A stretch of DNA of 9,977 nucleotides from NCBI GenBank assembly GCA_903933995.1, contig CAIZMD010000340.1, positions 1 to 9,977 of the forward strand, given 5' to 3'. How positions within the stretch are numbered: the first letter of the stretch is position 1; every line of letters starts with the position of its first letter. The notes under the pieces were generated by a model. It was not told the DNA's origin and made no database searches. It was given only the letters and a program-made list of their open reading frames with translations. Origin of the DNA: an uncultured Bacteroidota bacterium (GTDB lineage: Bacteria; Bacteroidota; Bacteroidia; Chitinophagales; Chitinophagaceae). The position numbers and the translations under genes were made by a program. This document shows positions 1 through 6,389 of the stretch, piece by piece.

Positions 1-2
1 TT

Positions 3-686
3 CTATTTACATTTTTCAAAAATGCTTACATGTTTTGCAAAATCCGAAAAACTAACCTCTTTTTCAGGCATTGCCATTAACTCAGGACAGCTAGCAAAAA
101 TTTTGTCAAAATAATCTGTTTTATACTTTTTCTTTTCAACAAAGGAAGAAACGCCATTAATTACTATAATAAAACTTGTGGCTTCATTTAATTCGGTTTC
201 TATACCTAATATGGATGTACTTGATTTCCCTCCCACCTTATGTTCATATACTTGGATTTTACTAGAAAAATCAGGATTTAATAATTGCAATAACAATATT
301 TTATCCTTTTTTTCTGGATAAGTTACTAGATTAAAAGTGATATACTCTCTTTCAGAGACTTCTTTCCCTTTAGATTTCAACAACTTGAACATTGACTGTT
401 TTTCAATAGTCTCCATCCTGTTATTAAAAGTCATTTTAACTTGTAGCGTCTTCACATTTTCAGGTGTAAATTTGATCACTTCATCTGTTGCACTATCTTT
501 AACTCTGAAGTTACCTAAGCCTCTGGCTTCAAATGAGACACTAGTAAGTTTTCCATAAACTGTTTTGCCATCAACAGTTGTTACTTGAACCTTTCCGGTA
601 AGTGTCTCAAGAGGTGTTAAAAATTCTTGAGCTTTTGTTAATTGAAAAATAAATAGAAATGCTAAAAGAGAAAACAATTGTTTCAT
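3..686 (-). CDS. secreted protein of unknown function (227 aa)
   Basis: I do not recognise this family. The gene is complete: ATG at 684-686 and TAG at 3-5. Residues 1-19 form a typical Sec signal peptide (one Lys, a Leu/Phe-rich core, then TKA before Q20), so the mature protein is probably periplasmic or surface-exposed. No lipobox cysteine is present. Residues about 28-85 read as alternating short beta strands with small turns (GKVQVTTVDG, then a stretch ending KFTPENVKTLQVK), which could be a small Sm-like or other beta-barrel domain, but this is only an impression of the pattern. The C-terminal half is Lys-rich, with two cysteines (C200, C226) that could pair after export. It is the last minus-strand gene, 124 bp downstream of another secreted unknown, and the two may share a transcript. 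No convincing promoter was seen directly upstream. Confidence 0.8.
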   Translation of the reverse strand: MKQLFSLLAFLFIFQLTKAQEFLTPLETLTGKVQVTTVDGKTVYGKLTSVSFEARGLGNFRVKDSATDEVIKFTPENVKTLQVKMTFNNRMETIEKQSMFKLLKSKGKEVSEREYITFNLVTYPEKKDKILLLQLLNPDFSSKIQVYEHKVGGKSSTSILGIETELNEATSFIIVINGVSSFVEKKKYKTDYFDKIFASCPELMAMPEKEVSFSDFAKHVSIFEKCK

Positions 687-743
687 TGAAGTGATTTTTA
701 AGTGGGGTTTTAAAATAAAAATTTTAATAGGGATAAATTTTTA

Positions 744-759
744 ATCGAATTTTCTCGAT
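744..759 (-). terminator. weak hairpin between the two secreted-protein genes
   Basis: A perfect 5-bp inverted repeat (ATCGA at 744-748, TCGAT at 755-759) has a 6-nt loop. On the minus strand it is followed by an A/T-rich run rather than a clean U-tract. It lies about 50 bp after the stop of the 339-aa gene, so it might attenuate read-through, but the stem is short and chance formation in AT-rich DNA is likely. Confidence 0.2.
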
Positions 760-810
760 GAAAGGACTTTTAAATTCATTGGAAAATAAAATGATAAATG
801 ACTATTAATC

Positions 811-1830
811 TTAATTTTTCAAATACATTTCCTCTGTTTTCTTGACATTCATTTTGCGCACCATGCGCAAGTCATAAACAGCATCTACCTTTAAAGCCAT
901 TACTTTAATGGTTACATTAATAGGAAATATTAGACTCTCATTTGTCAAACAAAAAGAAAGATTGTTTTTGACAATATCCATTTTTACATAATCATTAATC
1001 CCCTTTCTAGATTTGATAAAGTCATAGGATTTACCCTCCAAATAAGCGTTGGGGTTATTTCCTTCCATCAGATGATATAAAACTTTTTCGCCATTCTCTA
1101 GTAAGCGCAAATAAGAATAAGAACCTAAAATCAGTGCCTTCAGTGGGTTAGAAGCAATTTGATAATCCTTAGGACCATTATTGGTACCTCGCATTAATTC
1201 TTTGGTAGCGTATCGGTACATATTTTCACCTTCTTCTCCTACACCTATATAGTAAGCCCATGCAATGGTATTATTGGGTAATGCAAAAGGTTTTACAACT
1301 TTGTTTGGTCTACTATTAGTAAGGGAATGAACTGTAATAACATCGTTCAACACTTCCTGAAAACTGGTATCAGACTTTACAGCAAATCGCTCTTGCACAT
1401 CTGCATAACTGGTATCTAAAGTAGTACGGTTATAAACGGTAGAATTGAATTTCCTAGTAGCTTCACTACCTGGGATGCGTTGAATTTTGAACTTACATAC
1501 CCTACCAGAAAATATATTGGTATTGGTGAATCTAAATTTATAGACCCCAGTCTCCCTTATTTGTATGGTTTTGTTGACTATTTTTTTGGCCTTATACTCC
1601 ATATAAATGGAATGAGCAGGCATAAACATGATTTCAATTTCTTTTAATTCCTTACCATTTACTTCTTCAAAATTGAAAACTAGTTGATCACCTTCTGCAA
1701 ATCCATAATAAAACACTTCATCCGTTTGAGAGGAAACTTTAACCGTGTTTTCAGCAATATCAATAGGTGTTTGGGAAAAAGAAACAGAATGGAAAAGGCA
1801 TAGAAATGCCAAAATACAGAACTTGTACAT
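811..1830 (-). CDS. secreted protein of unknown function with a GOLD-like N-terminal beta domain (339 aa)
   Basis: I do not recognise a named family. ATG is at 1828-1830. Residues 1-19 are a signal peptide ending SFS before Q20, so export is expected. Residues about 30-120 look like a beta-sandwich of the GOLD/emp24 type: a GDQLVFNFEE strand, then IEIMFMP, then a TGVYKFRFTNTN strand and a VCKFKIQRIP strand. Such domains occur in Bacteroidota envelope proteins, but this assignment is by pattern only. Residues about 125-180 are a linker. The C-terminal part (about 181-339) contains IAWAYYIGVGEEGENMY and is otherwise unassigned; it has no membrane span. The gene follows the GH18 lipoprotein by 75 bp and precedes a second secreted unknown, so the three may form a loose envelope cluster. 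No catalytic motif is visible. Confidence 0.8.
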   Translation of the reverse strand: MYKFCILAFLCLFHSVSFSQTPIDIAENTVKVSSQTDEVFYYGFAEGDQLVFNFEEVNGKELKEIEIMFMPAHSIYMEYKAKKIVNKTIQIRETGVYKFRFTNTNIFSGRVCKFKIQRIPGSEATRKFNSTVYNRTTLDTSYADVQERFAVKSDTSFQEVLNDVITVHSLTNSRPNKVVKPFALPNNTIAWAYYIGVGEEGENMYRYATKELMRGTNNGPKDYQIASNPLKALILGSYSYLRLLENGEKVLYHLMEGNNPNAYLEGKSYDFIKSRKGINDYVKMDIVKNNLSFCLTNESLIFPINVTIKVMALKVDAVYDLRMVRKMNVKKTEEMYLKN

Positions 1831-1864
1831 ATTAGGGGCTAGTGGGTTTACGCTAGCAAGATAA

Positions 1865-1891
1865 AATATTCAGTTTCAAGAAATGAATATT
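1865..1891 (-). terminator. possible terminator after the GH18 gene
   Basis: Perfect 7-bp inverted repeat AATATTC (1865-1871) / GAATATT (1885-1891). The arms enclose a second short pairing (TTT/AAA within 1874-1883), so a longer imperfect hairpin is possible. It starts 15 bp past the GH18 stop, and on the minus strand is followed by TTTATCTT. The stem is AT-rich, so its strength as a terminator is doubtful. Confidence 0.35.
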
Positions 1892-1905
1892 ATTTTGAAT
1901 TTTAT

Positions 1906-2979
1906 TTAATAAACTCTCCCAATGGTGTCACATACTGCTTTTAACAATGATAAACCATCATTTCTATCCTGACCTTTCTCCCACATCATAATACCATTAC
2001 CCATTGATTGGGCAAGTTTTGCTTTTAGTTTTACAGTAGGTATACCATTATAATAAATAGTATAGTTGGTAAAACCGCCGGCACTAACTACCGCAGAATC
2101 GGACATTGCTGAACCTGATCCACTTGTAATGCTATTATAAGTTAAAACAGTTCCTGTTTGCGTGATTCCACTGGGTCTTCCATATGCTGGAATTCCTAAA
2201 ACGGCTTTAGAAGCTGGCATCCCTCTTGTATTAACCCAATAATTCAAACAGGTTTGTGCTAAAGCCAAATCACTATGGTGTTTAAAAGGAACAGTAGTAT
2301 TAAAATCATCATAAGCCATGATATTAAAAAAGTCTACTGTATTATTGGTCCACAAATTGCTATTAATGGCGTCACGAACGGCACCTGAATATTTGCCAGC
2401 TGTAATAGCTGCGGATAGATAATACTTTGCTCCTGTATGACAACTATCACTTAGTTCTTTCATAAATGCGGCATAGGTTATATCAGTGCCATCATCTGTT
2501 CTAGGAAATTCCCAATCCACATCTACCCCATCCATACCATAGAGTCTTACTATTTGCATAATATTTTTCACAAATGCATTTCTTCCAGTAGAAGTGGTAG
2601 CCATGCTCTTAAAATCAGCAGCAATACCAGAAATGCTGATGAAAACTTTTGCGCCATTAGCTTTTGCTTTTGAAGCAACTGCAGTTAATACAGTTGGATT
2701 GGCAACAGTTAATCCTCCAGTTGCAGTAATATTTGCAAAGGCATAATTCACCACATTACACATCCTAAATTTCTGATCAGTAATAGCAGCAGGATCTCTA
2801 TAACTAGGAAAATATCCTACAACATAAAAGCCAAAACCTGTTGGTGGGCTGATAGTTAATCCCCCGGATGGTGGTTGCACGATTATTGTGGTAGTTTGAT
2901 CTTTTTTACTACAAGCATCAAGTAGGAGAATCAATCCAAATAAAAAGAGACACCTAGTTAAATTGTAAGCATTTTTCAT
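1906..2979 (-). CDS. GH18 family glycosyl hydrolase (chitinase-like), lipoprotein
   Basis: This is predicted to cleave beta-1,4-linked N-acetylglucosamine polymers such as chitin, or related glycans, by the GH18 substrate-assisted mechanism. The best start is the ATG at 2977-2979 (357 aa). An in-frame ATG at 3006 would add nine residues that spoil the signal peptide. Residues 1-22 are a lipoprotein signal ending LLDA before C23, so the enzyme is probably membrane-anchored, followed by a low-complexity linker (about 24-48). The barrel begins at VVGYFPSY (53-60). The signature DGVDVDWE lies at 150-157 with E157 as catalytic acid and D155 next to it. MAYD (221-224) and a late barrel Trp (W333 in MMWEKG) are also present. 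The beta-3 SxGG motif is altered: SISGIA at 115-120. All catalytic residues are present, so activity is likely, but the substrate is unknown: endo-N-acetylglucosaminidases share this motif. No SusC/D partners are in the window. Confidence 0.92.
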   Translation of the reverse strand: MKNAYNLTRCLFLFGLILLLDACSKKDQTTTIIVQPPSGGLTISPPTGFGFYVVGYFPSYRDPAAITDQKFRMCNVVNYAFANITATGGLTVANPTVLTAVASKAKANGAKVFISISGIAADFKSMATTSTGRNAFVKNIMQIVRLYGMDGVDVDWEFPRTDDGTDITYAAFMKELSDSCHTGAKYYLSAAITAGKYSGAVRDAINSNLWTNNTVDFFNIMAYDDFNTTVPFKHHSDLALAQTCLNYWVNTRGMPASKAVLGIPAYGRPSGITQTGTVLTYNSITSGSGSAMSDSAVVSAGGFTNYTIYYNGIPTVKLKAKLAQSMGNGIMMWEKGQDRNDGLSLLKAVCDTIGRVY

Positions 2980-3050
2980 ACACACAAAATAGTGATTAAA
3001 ATACATTAATATCTAGCTTAAAGAAGAATCGGTTTATTAATGGAGCAATC

Positions 3051-3085
3051 ACGCTTTGCGGGATGACCTCGCTGCGCTCGGTCAC
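3051..3085. repeat. GC-rich hairpin element overlapping the mnmE stop codon
   Basis: This 35-bp stretch has 23 G/C bases, in clear contrast to the AT-rich flanks. It contains an inverted repeat TGACC (3064-3068) / GGTCA (3080-3084) around a CGCTGCG core, and next to it a mini-palindrome CGC TTT GCG (3052-3060). The mnmE stop codon (TGA, 3082-3084) is part of one arm, and the mnmE frame enters the element only at its edge. There is no U-tract on either strand, so it is not an ordinary intrinsic terminator. It resembles a dispersed REP-like extragenic element, but only one copy is in the window, so that is inference. Confidence 0.5.
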
Positions 3086-4464
3086 TTTCCAATACAGAAC
3101 TTAGAAAATATAAAATCTAGTTGATCTTCATTGGTAATCTCTCCCGTAATCAAACCAAGATAGTGCAGACACTGGCGAATATCTAGTGCCAACAAATCTC
3201 CAGTAATATGCATGTCAAGACCATCTGCCACATCTTTCAAGGAAGCTGCTAGTTGCTTTAAAGCATCGTGATGACGCGCATTGGTGACAATGGTAGCTTC
3301 TGCATTTAAATCGCCGTGCACGGCTTTGTTTACCAATGATTTTTTGAGTGCATCTATTCCTTGACTTTGTTTGGCAGAGATAAAAATAATTTCTGGCACC
3401 TGGCTAAAAGCCGCTATAGAAGCGGTTTCTGCCGCGTCAGACTTATTGGCAATGAGTAAATATTTGATCCGCTCTTTTTCAAAAACGGAAATCATCTCTT
3501 GCAACTCATTAAATGAAATATCATTTTGATCAAATAAGTATAAGACCAAATCGGCCGCGCGCATTTTTTCAAAACTCTTTTCAATACCAATGGTTTCAAT
3601 ACTATCGGTACTATGCTCTCTTATTCCAGCGGTATCAATTAACCTAAAGAGAATGCCATCAATATTCAACACTTCTTCAATAGTATCGCGGGTGGTACCC
3701 GCCAATTCGCTTACTATGGCCCTATTCTCATTTAAGAGCGTATTCAACAGTGTTGATTTACCCGCATTGGGTTTACCAATAATGGCCACTTGTACGCCAT
3801 TTTTAATGGCATTACCCAATTGAAAAGATTGCAATAATTGATTAGTAGAACTACTGAGTAATTGTATTAGTCTAACCAACTGATCCCTATCGGCAAATGC
3901 CACGTCTTCTTGAGAAAAATCCAATTCCAATTCTATGAGTGCAGAAAATTTAACCAACTCTTCTCTTAATTGGTGCAAGGCCGATGAAAAACCGCCGCGC
4001 ATATTATTCAAAGCCGTTCTTCTACTAGCTTCTGTATTACTAGCAATCAAATCAGCCACAGATTCTGCCTGCGCCAAATCAAGTTTCCCATTGAGAAAAG
4101 CACGTTGGGTAAATTCACCAGGCTTAGCCATTCGTACTCCCTTAGCATTTATGGCCTGAATTACTTTTTCAATAATATAAGGTGATCCATGCGTACTAAT
4201 TTCTATAGTGTCTTCTCCAGTATAAGATTTGGGACCTTTAAACAAAGAGAGCACTACTTCATCCAAAGCATTCTCTCCATCTTTTAAATATCCAACATGA
4301 ATTGTATGAGAAGCTTGTGCTTCTAAATCCTTAGAAGGAAACAGGCTATTGATCACAGGGAATGTCTGTTTACCGCTGATTCTAATCACGCCAATAGCAC
4401 CTATTCCTGGAGCTGTAGCAAGAGCCACAATGGTATCATCCCAACCTATAAATTTTGAAGACAA
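3082..4464 (-). CDS. mnmE: tRNA uridine-5-carboxymethylaminomethyl(34) synthesis GTPase MnmE
   Basis: MnmE (TrmE) works with MnmG to install the carboxymethylaminomethyl group at wobble uridine 34 of certain tRNAs, using methylene-tetrahydrofolate and GTP, in the cytoplasm. At 460 aa it has the usual family length. The N-terminal folate-binding domain spans about 1-120 (DTIVALATAPG at 10-20, KPGEFTQRAF at 114-123), followed by a helical domain. The inserted G domain has the P-loop GKPNAGKS (230-237), G2 TTRDT (257-261), G3 DTAG (277-280), G4 NKSD (340-343) and SAK (363-365). The protein ends in the characteristic FCIGK, with C457 the conserved C-terminal cysteine. No ATG exists before residue 112 in this frame. 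The frame opens at 4494, so a TTG at 4462-4464 is the likely start, as it places DTIVALAT at the normal distance. mnmG is not in the window. Confidence 0.96.
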   Translation of the reverse strand: MSSKFIGWDDTIVALATAPGIGAIGVIRISGKQTFPVINSLFPSKDLEAQASHTIHVGYLKDGENALDEVVLSLFKGPKSYTGEDTIEISTHGSPYIIEKVIQAINAKGVRMAKPGEFTQRAFLNGKLDLAQAESVADLIASNTEASRRTALNNMRGGFSSALHQLREELVKFSALIELELDFSQEDVAFADRDQLVRLIQLLSSSTNQLLQSFQLGNAIKNGVQVAIIGKPNAGKSTLLNTLLNENRAIVSELAGTTRDTIEEVLNIDGILFRLIDTAGIREHSTDSIETIGIEKSFEKMRAADLVLYLFDQNDISFNELQEMISVFEKERIKYLLIANKSDAAETASIAAFSQVPEIIFISAKQSQGIDALKKSLVNKAVHGDLNAEATIVTNARHHDALKQLAASLKDVADGLDMHITGDLLALDIRQCLHYLGLITGEITNEDQLDFIFSKFCIGK

Positions 4465-4478
4465 AGGAATTGTTTTTG

Positions 4479-4512
4479 CAAAAATAGCGTTTCATGGCTT
4501 GGTTAGACCAAA
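4479..4512 (-). promoter_or_regulatory. putative Bacteroidota-type promoter of mnmE
   Basis: On the minus strand, TATTTTTG (4479-4486) matches the TAnnTTTG -7 consensus exactly, and TTTG (4509-4512) matches the -33 element, with 22 bp between them. Transcription would begin near 4473, only about 8 nt before the TTG start of mnmE. The -7 element overlaps a perfect 12-bp palindrome (4473-4484). Confidence 0.5.
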
Positions 4513-4539
4513 CTGGTAAACCTATCTTTAACAAGGCAA

Positions 4540-5364
4540 CTATTCATCTTCGGAAACCCTAAAGCTAATGGCTTGCCTTTGGCGATAGACTACCTTGGTA
4601 CCATTCTGTTCTGCGGGAATCCAATTAGGTCCTTTTTTAATAGCCCTAACTGCTTCAGCACCAGTTCCATAACCTGGATCACTTTCAGCTTGTACTTCAC
4701 TGATGATGCCTTCTTTATTTACCACAAAAGAAACCACTACCGTATAAATGCCAGCAGGAGCGCCATTATTCACGGGTAGATCTCTATTGAGGTTCTTTTC
4801 CAAGAACTTGGTCCAACCGGCAAGGCCATCAGGAAAACGGGCTTGAATTTGAACTGTTTTGAATTCTTTTTCATAATCTAATACAGGGGCTTCAATTTGA
4901 CTAGTTCCTGTAGCAGCTTCCACTGGCGCTGAAGGCAAGCCCTGCTCTTCTACTCCCTCTACATGTGCATTACCTATCTGAACATTTTCTAAAGCTTCAA
5001 CGGGCTTCATTTCATCTTCTTCTGCAACCAATTGATCGGGCGTAATCACTGGTACATTATATCGCTCTGCGGCAACAACTATTCTTTCTTGTGGAGGAGT
5101 TGGTGGTATTGGCTTTTCTTTTTCTTCTACTTTAAAAGGATCTAACACCAATTCTACCATGGTTTGTTGCTGAATAAAATTTCGTCCACGATTGGCCAAT
5201 AAATTCCCCACTATAAATAGCAGACAAATTAGAATGGTCCCCATTAATGCATATTCCATGCGCTTGTTATAATTCTTACGCAAGTCATAAGCACCATAAT
5301 GTTTGTTTCGGCCCTCAAATAAGAGGTCAAGCAGTTCCGCTTGAAGGATTTGCATTTTTTCCAT
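4540..5364 (-). CDS. tonB: energy transducer TonB, second paralogue
   Basis: This TonB-family protein would transmit proton-motive energy from an ExbB/ExbD motor to outer-membrane receptors. The ATG at 5362-5364 is chosen (274 aa) because it aligns exactly with the start of the neighbouring TonB; an ATG at 5397 would add 11 unmatched residues. The cytoplasmic N-terminus carries LLFEGRNKHYGAYDLRK (14-30), a single membrane span covers about 37-57, and a periplasmic linker about 58-175. The C-terminal TonB domain (about 177-272) has NLNRDLPVNNGAP, YTVVVSF and DPGYGT. The C-terminal domain is roughly two-thirds identical to the adjacent paralogue by eye. The linker differs: it has only PIPPTPP (85-91) and lacks the long polyproline run, so its reach across the periplasm or its receptor choice may differ. 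It follows the terminator of the exb operon, so it is probably transcribed separately. It ends 75 bp before mnmE. Confidence 0.93.
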   Translation of the reverse strand: MEKMQILQAELLDLLFEGRNKHYGAYDLRKNYNKRMEYALMGTILICLLFIVGNLLANRGRNFIQQQTMVELVLDPFKVEEKEKPIPPTPPQERIVVAAERYNVPVITPDQLVAEEDEMKPVEALENVQIGNAHVEGVEEQGLPSAPVEAATGTSQIEAPVLDYEKEFKTVQIQARFPDGLAGWTKFLEKNLNRDLPVNNGAPAGIYTVVVSFVVNKEGIISEVQAESDPGYGTGAEAVRAIKKGPNWIPAEQNGTKVVYRQRQAISFRVSEDE

Positions 5365-5412
5365 AACGGTCGTTTTCAATGTGATGGAGGAATACAAATA
5401 TTTCCATAAAAC

Positions 5413-5445
5413 AAAACATAAATTATCAGAGGCTCAGCTTTGAAA
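5413..5445 (-). promoter_or_regulatory. weak candidate promoter for the second tonB
   Basis: On the minus strand, TTTC (5442-5445) and TATGTTTT (5413-5420) are separated by 21 bp. Each differs by one base from the Bacteroidota -33 TTTG and -7 TAnnTTTG elements. The position, after the upstream terminator and about 50 bp before the ATG, is plausible. The match is not strong. Confidence 0.3.
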
Positions 5446-5477
5446 TCCTTGCTACACTTGAGTTTCAGGAAAATAAA

Positions 5478-5505
5478 AAAGCCTCGCTCAAAAGAGCGAG
5501 GCTTT
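5478..5505 (-). terminator. intrinsic terminator of the exbB-exbD-exbD-tonB operon
   Basis: The core stem GCCTCGCTC (5481-5489) / GAGCGAGGC (5494-5502) is a perfect 9-bp pairing with a 4-nt loop. It extends to 12 bp through the flanking AAA/TTT. On the minus strand it is followed at once by TTTTTTATTTT, a good U-tract, 20 bp past the tonB stop codon. The plus-strand tail is weaker, so the main direction is that of the operon. Confidence 0.9.
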
Positions 5506-5524
5506 AAAAATTATCGGAAAGAAA

Positions 5525-6355
5525 TTATTCTTCAGATACTTGGAAAGTGATGCTTTGTTTGTGACGATAGATTACGTTTCTACCGTTTTGAACCGCAGCC
5601 TTCCATGATGGACCTTTTTTGATAACACGAACAGCTTCTTCTTTGGTACCATAACCGGGATCATTCTCGGCTGAAACTTCAGAGATTCCACCATTCTTGT
5701 CAACGATAAAGGATACCACAACTGTGTATTTTCCGGGAGGTGCACCATTGTTTACAGGTAAATCCCTGTTCAAGTTGCGCTCCAAATACTTAGTCCAAGC
5801 TGGCAAACCACCGGGGAACTCAGCAGGAATTTGTACTACAGTAAATACTTTATCGTAGTCTTCTTCTTGCTTAGGAGCTTCCACTTTACCAGTACCAGAT
5901 TCAACAGGAGGCGCAACAATACCTTCGTCTTTTGTACCTTCCTGGTTTACGGTACCAATCTTGGTATCTTCCAGTTTTTCTACTTCTTTGATTTCATCCT
6001 TTTCCTTCACTTCTTCATCCTTCACAATCTTGGGAGGGGTGAATTTGGTGATTTCCACTTTAGGCGGTTCTTGCTTTGGTGGTGGAGGTGGTGGAGGTGG
6101 CTCTGGCTTCTTCTCCTCCTGTTTCATGTTCTCAAGATTTACGTCCTGAGCAATCACTTCAACAGCTTTTTTCTTAGAAGAATTAGCTAACACCGACCCC
6201 AGTATCAGCAATAGGCAAACCGCAACAGTTCCTATCAAAGCGAAAGTAATACGCTTGCTATAGGTTTTGCGCAGGTCATAAGCGCCATATGCCTTGTTTC
6301 TACCCTCGAAAATGATATCGAGGATATCGGCTTTTAAAATTTGGTTTACATCCAT
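5525..6355 (-). CDS. tonB: energy transducer TonB, exb operon copy
   Basis: This is the TonB of the operon, coupling the ExbB/ExbD motor to TonB-dependent outer-membrane transporters (276 aa, ATG at 6353-6355). The N-terminal cytoplasmic part has IIFEGRNKAYGAYDLRK (14-30), and the membrane span lies at about 37-57. The periplasmic linker begins with a polyproline tract, PEPPPPPPPPKQEPP (84-98), then an acidic, Lys/Glu-rich stretch (about 110-168) typical of an extended spacer. The C-terminal TonB domain (about 179-274) includes FPGG, NLNRDLPVNNGAPPG, YTVVVSFIVD, DPGYGT and IKKGPSW. The gene follows the second exbD by 34 bp and ends 20 bp before a strong terminator, so it is the last gene of the operon. 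A cytoplasmic arm of about 36 residues precedes the membrane span, much longer than in the enterobacterial protein. Its paralogue lies just beyond the terminator. Confidence 0.95.
   Translation of the reverse strand: MDVNQILKADILDIIFEGRNKAYGAYDLRKTYSKRITFALIGTVAVCLLLILGSVLANSSKKKAVEVIAQDVNLENMKQEEKKPEPPPPPPPPKQEPPKVEITKFTPPKIVKDEEVKEKDEIKEVEKLEDTKIGTVNQEGTKDEGIVAPPVESGTGKVEAPKQEEDYDKVFTVVQIPAEFPGGLPAWTKYLERNLNRDLPVNNGAPPGKYTVVVSFIVDKNGGISEVSAENDPGYGTKEEAVRVIKKGPSWKAAVQNGRNVIYRHKQSITFQVSEE
6078..6101. repeat. GGTGGTGGA tandem repeat encoding the TonB polyproline tract
   Basis: About 2.7 copies of the 9-bp unit GGTGGTGGA (plus strand) encode the consecutive prolines at TonB residues 86-93. The unit is a multiple of three, so copy-number change would lengthen or shorten the polyproline run without breaking the frame. 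Confidence 0.7.
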
Positions 6356-6389
6356 GATTCAGTGTCTTTATTGGTAATATTCCAATTGT

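Noticed and set aside
1838..1857. Inverted repeat GCTAG/CTAGC just upstream of the 339-aa gene, considered as an operator or leader hairpin.
   Set aside because: The stem is only 5 bp with a 10-nt loop and no associated promoter match, so chance is the simplest explanation.
3069..3082. A short stretch (CTCGCTGCGCTCGGT and neighbours) matches sequence found beside the pMB1/pUC plasmid origin, hinting at vector contamination.
   Set aside because: From memory the match is only about 16 bp and stops on both sides. The flanking DNA is continuous Bacteroidota coding sequence, and the stretch is better explained as part of the GC-rich palindromic element.
4499..4511. Short hairpin TTGGT/ACCAA after the second tonB, considered as its terminator.
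   Set aside because: The stem is 5 bp with a 3-nt loop and no U-tract on the minus strand. It also overlaps the putative mnmE -33 element.
5831..6190. A plus-strand reading frame of 119 codons rich in Trp, Gly and Phe, opposite the operon tonB.
   Set aside because: It is the antisense shadow of the polyproline and Lys/Glu-rich linker. Its composition follows from that coding strand, and it has no start context or family resemblance.
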